A stretch of DNA of 64,000 nt from Paractinoplanes aksuensis. GTDB taxonomy: Bacteria > Actinomycetota > Actinomycetes > Mycobacteriales > Micromonosporaceae. Positions within the stretch are counted from its first letter, which is position 1. The number at the start of each line of letters is the position of its first letter. Below are positions 7,217-15,536 of this stretch, in pieces. The notes beneath the pieces are model-generated. The model did not search any database. It had not been told where the DNA came from and was given only the letters and a program-made list of their open reading frames with translations. The stretch spans positions 62,001 through 126,000 of the forward strand of contig NZ_JAMYJR010000028.1 of NCBI RefSeq assembly GCF_024137025.1, written 5' to 3'. Position numbers and translations under genes: made by a program.

Positions 7217-8371
7217 ATGGAGGACAAGAGCAAGATCCGGCCCTTTACCGTCGACATCCCCCAGGCTGATCTGGACGACCTGCGCGATCGGCTCGCCCGC
7301 ACCCGATGGTCGGCCGACCTGCCCGACGCCGGCTGGAGCCGCGGCGTGCCGGTGTCCTACCTCAAGGGGCTCGCCGAATACTGGCGCGACGGCTACGACT
7401 GGCGCGCGCGGGAGCGGCAGCTGAACAGCTTCCCGCAGTACACCACCGAGATCGACGGGCAGAACGTCCACTTCCTGCACGTCCGCTCGCCCGAGCCGGG
7501 CGCGCTGCCGCTGATCCTGACCCACGGCTGGCCCGGCTCGATCGTCGAGTTCCTGAACGTCATCGGCCCGCTGACCGATCCCCGCACGCACGGCGGCGAC
7601 CCGGCGGAAGCGTTCCACGTGGTGGTTCCGTCGATCCCGGGCAGCGGGTTCTCCGGGCCGACCCGGGAGGCCGGCTGGGACACCAACCGGGTGACCCGGG
7701 CGTTCGCCGCCTTGATGGACCGGCTCGGCTACGACCGCTACGGCGCGCAGGGCGGCGACACCGGCGCTGTCATCTCACCGGGACTCGGCCGGCTCAATCC
7801 CGACCGGGTCGTCGGTGTGCACGCGAACGGGCTGTCGGGGTTCACCGAGATCGATCCGGACGAGGTGGCCGAGCTGACCGAGGCCGAGCGAGCGCGGCTG
7901 GCGCACCTGGAGTACCTGAACACCGAGCAGTCCGGCTACGCGATGATCCAGATCAGCCGCCCCCAGACTCTCGCGCACGGCCTGCACGACTCCCCGGTCG
8001 GGCAGCTGGCCTGGATCGTCGAGAAGTTCAAGGAGTGGACCGATCCGGCCGCCGACCTGCCCGAGGACGCGGTGGACCGGGACCTGCTGCTCACCAACGT
8101 GATGCTGTACTGGCTGACCGGCACGGCCGGGTCCTCGGCCAACAGCTACTACGAGACCGCGCACTCCGGCGCCTGGGGCGCGAGCGAGCGGTCCCCGGTG
8201 CCGACCGGCGTCGCGGTGTTCCCCCACGACGTGTCGATCCGGCGCACCGTCGAGCTCGAACACAACGTGGTGCACTGGACCGAGTTCGACCGCGGCGGCC
8301 ACTTCGCGGCTATGGAAGCCCCCGACCTGTTCGTCGGCGACGTCCGCGAGTTCTTCGCCAAGCTGCGCTGA
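7217..8371 (+). CDS. Epoxide hydrolase, alpha/beta-hydrolase fold
   Basis: The product is 384 residues, the usual length of the microsomal-type epoxide hydrolase family. The N-terminal EHN domain is clear (DIPQADLDDLRDRLARTRW, residues ~10-28). The alpha/beta-hydrolase core has the oxyanion motif HGWPGS (~residue 107), a nucleophile elbow GAQGGDTGA with the catalytic Asp (~residue 180), and a C-terminal GGHFAAMEAPD carrying the catalytic His. It should open epoxides to diols in the cytoplasm; related proteins also act in detoxification or secondary metabolism. It is divergently transcribed from the WYL regulator, with a dyad between them. Confidence 0.92.
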   Translation: MEDKSKIRPFTVDIPQADLDDLRDRLARTRWSADLPDAGWSRGVPVSYLKGLAEYWRDGYDWRARERQLNSFPQYTTEIDGQNVHFLHVRSPEPGALPLILTHGWPGSIVEFLNVIGPLTDPRTHGGDPAEAFHVVVPSIPGSGFSGPTREAGWDTNRVTRAFAALMDRLGYDRYGAQGGDTGAVISPGLGRLNPDRVVGVHANGLSGFTEIDPDEVAELTEAERARLAHLEYLNTEQSGYAMIQISRPQTLAHGLHDSPVGQLAWIVEKFKEWTDPAADLPEDAVDRDLLLTNVMLYWLTGTAGSSANSYYETAHSGAWGASERSPVPTGVAVFPHDVSIRRTVELEHNVVHWTEFDRGGHFAAMEAPDLFVGDVREFFAKLR

Positions 8372-8399
8372 ACACCACCGCGGAACATGTCGTGCGCAC

Positions 8400-8415
8400 T
8401 ACCGGCTAGCCGGTA
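8400..8415. promoter_or_regulatory. Perfect 16-bp palindrome
   Basis: TACCGGCTAGCCGGTA lies 28 bp after the epoxide hydrolase stop and ~57 bp before the kinase-like gene. It could be an operator for the downstream gene. As a terminator it lacks a loop and a T tract. The role is undetermined. Confidence 0.35.
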
Positions 8416-8472
8416 TCGGGGATGGGCGCCTGCCGTGACGACAACCGGGCCGGCGGACGGCATCGTCAGGGC

Positions 8473-8868
8473 ATGACAGCTGTTCCGTACGCGCCACCGC
8501 GAGTCCGCACGATGGCCGACGCGATCCGTGCGGAGGGCCGCCTGCCGGTCGACCTGGTCCGCGCCATCGGCCTGCAGCTGCTGGACGCCCTGGAAGCGGC
8601 CCACGGCACCGGCATCGTCCACGGCAACGTCCAGCCCGGCGCCATCCAGTTGACCGACGACGGCCGGGTGATTCTGCTGCTCAGCGCCCCGGGCGGTGTC
8701 GCCGAGCCCACCCGCGCGGGCGACCTGCTCGCGCTGGGCGCCACCCTGTTCGCGGCGGTGGCCGGCCGCCCGGGCTTGCTGCGGCCGGCCATCGAGGCCT
8801 TGATGAACCCGGACGACCGCGACTGTGTCGACCGGGCGCGTGCGGTCCTGCGTCAGTACTTGAACTGA
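8473..8868 (+). CDS. Truncated, kinase-like protein (pseudokinase stub)
   Basis: This 131-residue product resembles the middle and C-terminal lobe of a Ser/Thr protein kinase. The helix LQLLDALEAAHGTGIVHGNVQPGAIQLTDDGRVILL aligns with the catalytic-loop region, where active kinases read HRDLKPxNIL; here Asp is replaced by Asn (HGNVQP). There is no N-lobe, no VAIK lysine and no DFG motif (ILLLSAPGG in its place). Such stubs occur in actinobacteria and cannot phosphorylate by the normal mechanism. It may be a scaffold or a degraded gene. Its 3' end overlaps the convergent chemoreceptor gene by 16 bp. Confidence 0.55.
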   Translation: MTAVPYAPPRVRTMADAIRAEGRLPVDLVRAIGLQLLDALEAAHGTGIVHGNVQPGAIQLTDDGRVILLLSAPGGVAEPTRAGDLLALGATLFAAVAGRPGLLRPAIEALMNPDDRDCVDRARAVLRQYLN

Positions 8869-10430
8869 CCGACCAGGGTGTGCAGGGTCGAGCTCATCCG
8901 GGCCAGGTCGGCCACCGCCGTCTCGGAGGCGACGATCGCGGTCGAGGTCTCGGAGACGGCCGTCGAGACCGTGGACAGGCTGGTCGAGACCTCGCGGCTG
9001 CTGGACGAGGCTTCGGTGACGTTGCGCGACATCTCGGACGTGGTGGCGGTCTGCTCCTCGACGGCCGAGGCGATCGTCGTCTGGTAGTCGTTGACCCGGG
9101 CCACGATCTCGCTCACCCGGCCGATCGCCTCGCTGGTGGCGGTCGCGCTGAGCTGGATGTCGGCCACGCGGCGGCTGATGTCCTCGGTGGCGCGGGCAGT
9201 CTCGGTGGCCAGCTCCTTGACCTCGCTGGCGACGACGGCGAAGCCCTTGCCCGACTCGCCGGCCCGGGCCGCCTCGATCGTGGCGTTCAGGGCCAGCAGG
9301 TTGGTCTGCTCGGCGATGGCGGTGATGAACTTGACGACGTTGGTGATCTCGGCCGAGGACTGGCCGAGCGCAGTGACGGTGCGGCTGGCCTCCTCGGCCA
9401 CCCGGACCGCCTCGACGCCGGCCTGGCTGGCGTCGGAGGTGCTGTTGGCGATCTCGCGGATGGAGGCGCCCATCTCCTCGGCGCCGGCCGCGACGGTGGT
9501 CAGGGCGGTGCTCATGGCCTCGGTCGAGTGAGCCACGCCGCCGACCTCGCGCGAGGTCTGCTCGGCCGAGCCGGAGATCTGGCGCGTACCGGCGGAGAGC
9601 TCCTCGCTGGCCGCGGCCAGCGAGTTGGCCTGGTCGCCGATCTGGGCGACGATGCCGGACAGCTTCACGACGAACCGGTTGAAGGTGGCGCCCAGGACGC
9701 CGAACTCGTCGCGCCGCGACTCGTCGACCCGGTGGGTCAGGTCGCCGTCGCCGTCCGCGATCTCGGACATCCGGCCGGTCAGGGCGTTGAGCGGGCGCAG
9801 GATGCTGCGGCCCAGCAGCCAGGCCAGGAGCATGACCAGCAGGGCGGCCAGCAGGACGCCGGCGATGACGGCGATCCGCGAGGTGTCGGCGGTCCGCTCG
9901 GTCGAGGCGGCGCGCACCGCGAGCAGGCTGGACTCGGCCTCCTCCATCCCGGTGAGCACGGTCCGGATCTGGTCCATGACCGCCTTGCCCTTGTTCGTGA
10001 GCACGACCGTCCGGGCCGCGCCGAAACCCTCCGTACGCCGCAGCTCGATCGTCTCGGCCAGCTCGTCGAGCTTGGCCTGGACCAGGGGGCGGAGCTGGGC
10101 GATGCGCTTCTGCTGCTCGGCGTTGTCGGCGGTCAGGCCGGCGACGTCGTCGATCAGGCCGGTCATGGCCTTGGTGGCCGCGGTGTAGGGCGCGAGGTAG
10201 GACTGCTCACCGGTGATCAGGTAGCCGCGCTGGCCGGTCTCGGCGTCCTTGAGCGCACCAGTGATCTTCTCCAGCCCCTCCAGCACCTGGTAGGTGTGCA
10301 CGACCTGGCCACTGTTCTGTTCCAGCGTGCTGGTGTTGCGATAGGCGAGCGCGCCGACGACGCACAGCACCAGCAGGGGGACGGCGAACGCGGCGACCAT
10401 CCGCGTAGTGATGCGATGCAGCCAGCTCAT
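8853..10430 (-). CDS. Methyl-accepting chemotaxis protein with CHASE3-like sensor
   Basis: I start at the ATG giving MSWLHRITTRM directly before the first membrane helix (525 residues). The order is TM1 (AAFAVPLLVLCVVGALAY), an extracytoplasmic CHASE3-like helical domain (LKDAETGQRGYLITGEQSYLAPY is its signature), TM2 (VIAGVLLAALLVMLLAWLLG), a HAMP linker (PLNALTGRMSEIADGDGDLTHRV) and a long coiled-coil signalling domain. The hairpin tip is canonical (EQTNLLALNATIEAARAGE, GKGFAVVASEVKELA). It should relay a stimulus to a CheA/CheW array. No che gene is present in this window. The 3' end overlaps the kinase stub convergently. Confidence 0.93.
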   Translation of the reverse strand: MSWLHRITTRMVAAFAVPLLVLCVVGALAYRNTSTLEQNSGQVVHTYQVLEGLEKITGALKDAETGQRGYLITGEQSYLAPYTAATKAMTGLIDDVAGLTADNAEQQKRIAQLRPLVQAKLDELAETIELRRTEGFGAARTVVLTNKGKAVMDQIRTVLTGMEEAESSLLAVRAASTERTADTSRIAVIAGVLLAALLVMLLAWLLGRSILRPLNALTGRMSEIADGDGDLTHRVDESRRDEFGVLGATFNRFVVKLSGIVAQIGDQANSLAAASEELSAGTRQISGSAEQTSREVGGVAHSTEAMSTALTTVAAGAEEMGASIREIANSTSDASQAGVEAVRVAEEASRTVTALGQSSAEITNVVKFITAIAEQTNLLALNATIEAARAGESGKGFAVVASEVKELATETARATEDISRRVADIQLSATATSEAIGRVSEIVARVNDYQTTIASAVEEQTATTSEMSRNVTEASSSSREVSTSLSTVSTAVSETSTAIVASETAVADLARMSSTLHTLVGQFKY

Positions 10431-10605
10431 GCTCGGGGAGATCCTTCCAGGGGGAGTGAACGCCACCTTGTTCGGACGCCGGAGCGACGACTGAAGGATC
10501 TTGGGCACGGCAAACCGCGGCTGAGAGAAAATTTCACATTTACATCTATGAATGACGTGTGACTCTTCTTACACTCGCCCCACGGTGATCAAGCTGGGGG
10601 TTGGG

Positions 10606-12645
10606 ATGGCGAGACTGCGCACAGCGCTGGCGGGCTTATTGGTGCTCGGGCTGGTCGGAGGGGCGCCGTTACCGGCGTCGGCGGCTCCGGCCTGGGCCCC
10701 GGCCCAGAATCTGGAGGGCGCGTGCGTCTCGCTCCAGGTGTACGACGGTACGACGTCGCGCGGCTACGTCCGGAAGGACTCCGTCGGGTACGGCTTCACG
10801 AACACCGCGTCGGCCGCCGAGCCGTTCCGGTTCGAGGCGACCCAGCTCGGCCGCTATCTCCTGCGTGACTCCGCGGGCAAACCCCCGTACCAAAGCGTTC
10901 TGGGTTGGGTCTGGACCGGCGACGAGTACGGCGAGCGCGCCGACTGGACCGTCAGTGTCGCCGACGGCCGGTACCGGTTCGTGTCGACCGCGACCGGGCA
11001 GCAGCTGGGCGTCTACCTGGGTGGGCTCGGCGCGGGCAACAGCAACTCGACCGTCGCGCTGGCCCCGGCCAGTGGCTGCGCCGCCGTCCCCGACATCGCC
11101 ACCGGGGTCAGCGGCACCCCGGCCCCGGGCGTGGACGCCAACGGCAAGCTGGTCGGCTGGATCGACGCGCACGCCCACATCACCGCGGCCGAGGCCTTCG
11201 GCGGATCACTGCACTGCGGGGACGCGTACGCCCCCGGCGGCGCACCGGTCGCGTTGAAGGGCTGCGCCTCGCACGCGACGCTGGGCTGGGGTGCCCTGCT
11301 CGAGGCGATCATCGCCGGCACCGACCCGATCAACTCGGCCGAGGACGGCTGGCCCACGTTCGGCGACTGGCCGCAGAACGACACGATGCTGCACGAGGCC
11401 TCGTACTTCCGCAGCCTGGAACGGTCCTGGAAGTCCGGGCAGCGGGTGCTCAACGTGCTGCTCGTGGCCAACCGGGTGATCTGCGGCCTGACCCTCGAGC
11501 ACACCTCGTGCGACGAGATGGACCAGATCCGGGCCCAGTCCCAGTACCTGCGCAAGATGCAGGACTACGTGGACGCTCGCAGTGGCGGCCCCGGAAAGGG
11601 CTGGTTCCGGCTCGCCACCACCCCGGCCCAGGTGCGCCAGATCGCCGCCCAGGGCAAGCTGGCCGTCACCATCGGCGTCGAGAACTCCGAGATCTTCGGC
11701 TGCCGCGAGGTCAACGACGTGCCGCAGTGCACCAAGGCCCAGATCGACGCCGGGCTGGACGAGCTGACCGCGATGGGTGTCAGCGGCATCTACCCGGTCC
11801 ACAAGTTCGACAACGCGTTCGGCGGCACCCGCTTCGACGAGGGGGTCACCGGCGCCGCGGTCAACGTGGGCAACCTGATCTCGACCGGCCACTGGTGGCA
11901 GGCGACCTCGTGCACCGGCCCCTCCGACAACGAGCAGCCGATCGTCAGCGACGACTTCGCCCGCTTGCTGCAGCTCGGCGTGGGCCTGCCGGCCGGTGCC
12001 ATCCTGCCGGTCTACCCGAGCGGCAAGATCTGCAACGTCCGCGGCCTGACCGACCTCGGCCGCTACCTGGTCGAGCGGATGATGGACCGCGGCATGATCA
12101 TCCACATCGACCACATGAGCGTGAAGGCCGCCTCGACCGTGCTCGACATGGCTTCGCAGGCCAACTATCCGGGTGTGGCCTCGGTGCACAGCTGGTCCGA
12201 CCCGACCATGGTCAACCGGATGCTCGGCGTCGGCGGTTTCGTCGCCGGCTACGCGTTCTCGGCCACCGACGACGGCCAGGACACGGGCACCTTCCTCGAC
12301 GAGTGGCGCACCAACAAGGGCCTGGCCAACGGCAACAAAATCACCGGGTACGGCGTCGGCTCCGATGTCAACGGCCTGGGCCCCCAGGCCGCGCCGCGCC
12401 TGAACGCCGGCTCGAGCCCGCTCGTCTACCCGTTCACGGCGACCAACGGCACCCAGGTCGCCAAGCACGTCTACGGCTCCCGCACCTTCGACCTCAACAC
12501 CGACGGCGTCGCCCAGTACGGCCTCTACGCCGACTGGATCGTCGACCTGATCAACCAGGCCGGCCCCGACGCCACCGCCCTCCGCCGCGACCTGCTCAAC
12601 GGCGCCGAGGCCTACACCGTGATGTGGGAGCGGGCAAGATCGTAG
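10606..12645 (+). CDS. Secreted membrane-dipeptidase-like (M19/amidohydrolase) protein
   Basis: The ATG at 10606 is preferred because GGGGG lies ~6 nt upstream. An in-frame GTG at 10585, 9 nt after TACACT, could be an alternative leaderless start. The product is ~679 residues. The signal peptide (LRTALAGLLVLGLVGGAPLPASA-AP) is clear. Residues ~30-150 form a lectin-like/beta region (YDGTTSRGYVRKDS, FRFEATQLGRYLLRD). The hydrolase part starts at GWIDAHAHITAAEAFGG, whose His-x-His should bind metal, and includes VTIGVENSEIF, IIHIDHMS, ASVHSWSD and GYGVGSDVNG, typical of renal-dipeptidase-like TIM barrels. It is exported; the substrate is unknown. Confidence 0.8.
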   Translation: MARLRTALAGLLVLGLVGGAPLPASAAPAWAPAQNLEGACVSLQVYDGTTSRGYVRKDSVGYGFTNTASAAEPFRFEATQLGRYLLRDSAGKPPYQSVLGWVWTGDEYGERADWTVSVADGRYRFVSTATGQQLGVYLGGLGAGNSNSTVALAPASGCAAVPDIATGVSGTPAPGVDANGKLVGWIDAHAHITAAEAFGGSLHCGDAYAPGGAPVALKGCASHATLGWGALLEAIIAGTDPINSAEDGWPTFGDWPQNDTMLHEASYFRSLERSWKSGQRVLNVLLVANRVICGLTLEHTSCDEMDQIRAQSQYLRKMQDYVDARSGGPGKGWFRLATTPAQVRQIAAQGKLAVTIGVENSEIFGCREVNDVPQCTKAQIDAGLDELTAMGVSGIYPVHKFDNAFGGTRFDEGVTGAAVNVGNLISTGHWWQATSCTGPSDNEQPIVSDDFARLLQLGVGLPAGAILPVYPSGKICNVRGLTDLGRYLVERMMDRGMIIHIDHMSVKAASTVLDMASQANYPGVASVHSWSDPTMVNRMLGVGGFVAGYAFSATDDGQDTGTFLDEWRTNKGLANGNKITGYGVGSDVNGLGPQAAPRLNAGSSPLVYPFTATNGTQVAKHVYGSRTFDLNTDGVAQYGLYADWIVDLINQAGPDATALRRDLLNGAEAYTVMWERARS

Positions 12646-12657
12646 TGGTCCGGCCAG

Positions 12658-12702
12658 CCGCCGCGCCGAATCAGGCCGAACCCGCTTGATCCGGCGCGGC
12701 GG
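12658..12702. terminator. Inverted repeat between convergent genes
   Basis: CCGCCGCGCCG (12658-12668) and CGGCGCGGCGG (12692-12702) form a perfect 11-bp GC-only stem with a 23-nt loop, 13 bp after the amidohydrolase stop. It may terminate both convergent genes. There is no T tract, as is common in actinomycetes. It extends into the last codons of the SRPBCC gene. Confidence 0.45.
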
Positions 12703-13156
12703 GGCTGCGCTCGACGTCCCGGGCCAGTGCGCGCAGGGTGGCCGCGAAGCCGATCCGACCGGCGAGTGACAGCAGCGGGCCGGCGAAGCGGGTGAGCCCG
12801 TGCGGCACGACAGTGACGTCCTCGAACCAGACCACGCGGCAGCGCGGACCGGGCAACGGCGTCACCGAGAACCAGGCCCGGCCGTGCACGACCCGCCCCG
12901 ATTTCGTCACCTCACACCGCCCGAGCCGGTCGCCGTGCGGGGGCTCCCAGACGACCACGGTCATCGGGTCGTCAAAGGCGAGTGGCCCGATGCCGGTGCG
13001 AGCGGTGAACCCGGCACCGACCCCGTCCGCGCGGTCCGTCACCGTTCGCACGGTCGTCATCGGCGCCCATCGGCCGTGCCGGGGCCAGTCCACCAGCGCG
13101 GCCCAGACCTCGGCGGCGGGCGCCTGAACCTCCTGAACCACAGTGAAACGGGCCAT
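12671..13156 (-). CDS. SRPBCC (START-like) family protein
   Basis: The start at 13156 gives MARFTVVQEVQAPAAEVWAAL, preceded by CTGGAG. The 161-residue product has the SRPBCC pattern: a first strand, a helix with VWAALVDWPRHGRW, then strands including VGAGFTARTGIGPLAFDDPMTVV and FSVTPLPGPRCRVVWFEDV, ending in a long helix (LAGRIGFAATLRALARDVE). These helix-grip proteins bind hydrophobic ligands or act as polyketide cyclase-like enzymes. The specific ligand is unknown. It is convergent with the secreted amidohydrolase. Confidence 0.85.
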   Translation of the reverse strand: MARFTVVQEVQAPAAEVWAALVDWPRHGRWAPMTTVRTVTDRADGVGAGFTARTGIGPLAFDDPMTVVVWEPPHGDRLGRCEVTKSGRVVHGRAWFSVTPLPGPRCRVVWFEDVTVVPHGLTRFAGPLLSLAGRIGFAATLRALARDVERSPAAPDQAGSA

Positions 13157-13307
13157 GGCGCACTCCAGATCGTCGGCGGCTACGTGTTCGGGCCGGGCCC
13201 TGCCGCCCAGCCTAGGGCCGCCAACGCTGATCACGCGTGAGAAGTGGGAGCAGGCGACGGATCACCCCGACCGCCGAGCTCGAGGGCGCCGTCCAAGCCG
13301 ACTGCAA

Positions 13308-13439
13308 CTAGCAGTTGGGGTAGGCGTTCTTGAAGTTGGTCCACGACGGGGTCCAGGCACCGCTGGTCAGGCGTAGGCGCCAGTACTGGTCTCCGCCGGT
13401 TCCGGTGACGCCGACCAGTAGGTTGCCCGTGAACACGGG
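13308..13439 (-). pseudogene. C-terminal remnant, unidentified secreted-type protein
   Basis: On the minus strand, 43 codons before a TAG (13308-13310) read PVFTGNLLVGVTGTGGDQYW, then RLRLTSGAWTPSWTNFKNAYPNC. The composition (Trp, Thr, Gly, terminal Cys) suggests the end of an extracellular beta-rich protein. Upstream the frame runs into the 3' end of the ABC ATPase gene in another phase, so the rest of the gene is missing. It is a remnant; I cannot name the family. Confidence 0.4.
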
Positions 13440-13440
13440 C
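13425..13440. terminator. Short hairpin after the oligopeptide importer operon
   Basis: GCCCGTGAACACGGGC forms a GC-rich hairpin (6-bp stem, GAAC loop) a few bases after the stop of the last ATPase gene of the operon on the minus strand. It may act as a terminator. The stem is short. Confidence 0.3.
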
Positions 13441-13446
13441 GGAGGT

Positions 13447-14544
13447 CTAGGGCGTCGGTATGTCGTTCCGGGTCGGGATGAGCTCGGCCTCGACCCCGGC
13501 TGCGGTGTCGGCGTCGGGGCGGACCAGTTCGGGGCGGACCTCGTGCGGCAGGAGCGAACCGCTCAGGATCTCTTCGGCGAAGTGGCAGGCCACGCGCTGA
13601 CCGGAGTCGTCGAAGACGCGCAGGGCGGGGCGTTCCTCGGCGCAGCGCGGCTGGGACCACGGGCAGCGCGTCCGGAAGCGGCAGCCGCTCGGTGGGTTGG
13701 CCGGGGACGGCAGGTCGCCGGCCAGCAGCATGCGCTCGCGCCTGTCCTCGACCTGCGGGTCGGGGATGGGCACGGCCGAGAGCAGAGCCCGAGTGTACGG
13801 ATGCAGGGGCCGCTCGTACAGCTGGCCGGCCTCGGCCTCCTCGACCAGCGCGCCCAGGTACATCACGCCGATGGTGTCGCTGATGTGCCGGATCACGGCC
13901 AGGTCGTGCGCGATCACCAGGTAGGTCAGCCCGAGCTGGTCCTGCAGGTCGCCCAGCAGGTTGACCACCTGGGCCTGGATCGACACGTCGAGGGCGGACA
14001 CCGGCTCGTCGGCCACGATCAGGTCGGGGCCGAGCACCAGGGCCCGGGCGATGCCGATGCGCTGACGCTGGCCACCCGAGAACTCGTGGGGGTACTTGGT
14101 GAGCGCGGATGCGGGCAGGCCGACCGAGTCGAGCGTGGATCGCAGCCGTTCGCCCGCCGAGGCGCCCAGGCCGTGCGCCTTGAGCCCCTCGACCAGCAGC
14201 GACTCCACCGATTGGCGCGGGTCGAGGCTGGACATCGGGTCCTGGAACACCATCTGCATGCGACGGCGGAACTGGCGCATCTGCTCGCCCTTGAGCGCGC
14301 GCACGTCGGTGCCGTCGAAGGTGATCCCGCCGCTGGTCGGTTCGACCAGGCGCAGCAGGCCCCGCCCCAGCGTCGACTTGCCGCAGCCGGACTCGCCGAC
14401 CAGGCCGTACGTCTCGCCCCGCTTGATTGTCAGGGACACCCCGTCGACGGCGTAGACATAGCCCACCGTACGGTCGAACAGCAGTCCGCTCTTGATCGGG
14501 AAGTGAACCTTGAGATCGTCGATCTCGACCAGTGCCTCGGTCAT
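13447..14544 (-). CDS. Oligopeptide/dipeptide ABC transporter ATP-binding protein (OppF/DppF type)
   Basis: The start at 14544 gives MTEALVEIDDLKVHFPIK and overlaps the upstream stop as ATGA. The product is ~365 residues. It has Walker A GESGCGKST (~residue 56), Q-loop MVFQDPMSSLDPR, ABC signature FSGGQRQRIG, Walker B LIVADEPVSALD and the H-loop. The C-terminal oligopeptide-transporter extension CRFRTRCPWSQPRCAEE is present. It powers peptide uptake with the partner ATPase encoded just upstream. It is the last gene of the five-gene operon. Confidence 0.93.
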   Translation of the reverse strand: MTEALVEIDDLKVHFPIKSGLLFDRTVGYVYAVDGVSLTIKRGETYGLVGESGCGKSTLGRGLLRLVEPTSGGITFDGTDVRALKGEQMRQFRRRMQMVFQDPMSSLDPRQSVESLLVEGLKAHGLGASAGERLRSTLDSVGLPASALTKYPHEFSGGQRQRIGIARALVLGPDLIVADEPVSALDVSIQAQVVNLLGDLQDQLGLTYLVIAHDLAVIRHISDTIGVMYLGALVEEAEAGQLYERPLHPYTRALLSAVPIPDPQVEDRRERMLLAGDLPSPANPPSGCRFRTRCPWSQPRCAEERPALRVFDDSGQRVACHFAEEILSGSLLPHEVRPELVRPDADTAAGVEAELIPTRNDIPTP

Positions 14545-15536
14545 ACCGCCACTTCCTTCGGTACGGGGTTGGCGCACCGCAGCGCACCGGCGCGGAACGT
14601 CGGTTCGAGGGGCACCGTCTCACCGATGCAGTCGTCGACCACCCGGTCGCAGCGCGGGGCGAAGGCGCAGCCCTCGGGCCACGGGATGTTGTCGCTGACC
14701 GAGCCGCGGATCTGGTGCAGCCGCTCGCCCCGGTCGACGTCGAGGCGGGGCACCGACTGCAACAACCCGTGGGTGTACGGATGGCGGGGCTCGGCGAACA
14801 GGTCGTGCCGGTACGCCCGTTCGACGACCTTGCCCGCGTACAGGACGTTGACCGTGTCGCACAGCCCGGCCACCACTCCGAGGTCGTGCGTGATCATCAC
14901 CAGCGCCGTGCCGGAGTCGTCGACGAGCTCCTTGAGCAGGGTCAGGATCTGGGCCTGGATGGTCACGTCGAGCGCGGTGGTCGGCTCGTCGGCGATCAGC
15001 AGGCGGGGCTTGCAGGCCAATGCGATGGCGATCAGCGCCCGCTGCCGCATGCCGCCCGAGAGCTGGTGCGGGAACTCCTTGAGCCGCCGGGCCGGGTCGG
15101 GGATGCCGACCGCGTCGAGCAGCTCGCGGGCCTGTTTCAGGGCCGCCTGCCGGGTGCGGCCCTGGTGGCGTTCCAGCACCTCGGCCACCTGCACGCCGAG
15201 CGGGATGACCGGGTTGAGCGAGGACAACGGGTCCTGGAAGATCATGCCGATGTCCCGGCCGCGCCAGTCGCGCAGGTCGCGCGGGCGCAGCTGGAGCAGG
15301 TCGGTGTCCTCGAAGCGGACCTCGCCGGTGACCTTGTTGCCGCGGCGGGGGAGCAGCCCCATGATGGCCAGGCTGGTGACGGATTTTCCGCAGCCGGACT
15401 CGCCGACCAGGCCGACCGTCTGGCCGGGTTCCACCGTGAAGCTGACCCCGTCCACCGCCGTGACGGGCCGGGTGCCCTTGCGCTGGAAGACGACCGACAG
15501 TTCGCGGACGTCGAGCAGAGGAGGCATTCGGGTCAC
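14541..15536 (-). CDS. Oligopeptide/dipeptide ABC transporter ATP-binding protein (OppD/DppD type)
   Basis: The product is 331 residues from a GTG overlapping the upstream permease stop (GTGA). Motifs are complete: Walker A GESGCGKSV, Q-loop MIFQDPLSSLNPV, signature LSGGMRQRALIA, Walker B LLIADEPTTALDVT, H-loop VMITHDLGVVAGL. The Cys-containing C-terminal extension (CAFAPRCDRVVDDC) is typical of the peptide/nickel importer subfamily. It pairs with the next ATPase as a heterodimer. Note the Val in place of Thr/Ser at the last Walker A position, which is tolerated in this subfamily. Confidence 0.93.
   Translation of the reverse strand: MTRMPPLLDVRELSVVFQRKGTRPVTAVDGVSFTVEPGQTVGLVGESGCGKSVTSLAIMGLLPRRGNKVTGEVRFEDTDLLQLRPRDLRDWRGRDIGMIFQDPLSSLNPVIPLGVQVAEVLERHQGRTRQAALKQARELLDAVGIPDPARRLKEFPHQLSGGMRQRALIAIALACKPRLLIADEPTTALDVTIQAQILTLLKELVDDSGTALVMITHDLGVVAGLCDTVNVLYAGKVVERAYRHDLFAEPRHPYTHGLLQSVPRLDVDRGERLHQIRGSVSDNIPWPEGCAFAPRCDRVVDDCIGETVPLEPTFRAGALRCANPVPKEVAV

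Noticed and set aside
8400..8415. Palindrome as an attachment site
   Set aside because: No integrase, tRNA or duplicated flank is present; an operator or chance palindrome is more likely.
8880..10562. A 560-codon plus-strand frame opposite the chemoreceptor
   Set aside because: Low-complexity Gly/Asp/Val sequence with no family features; the chemoreceptor on the minus strand is unambiguous.
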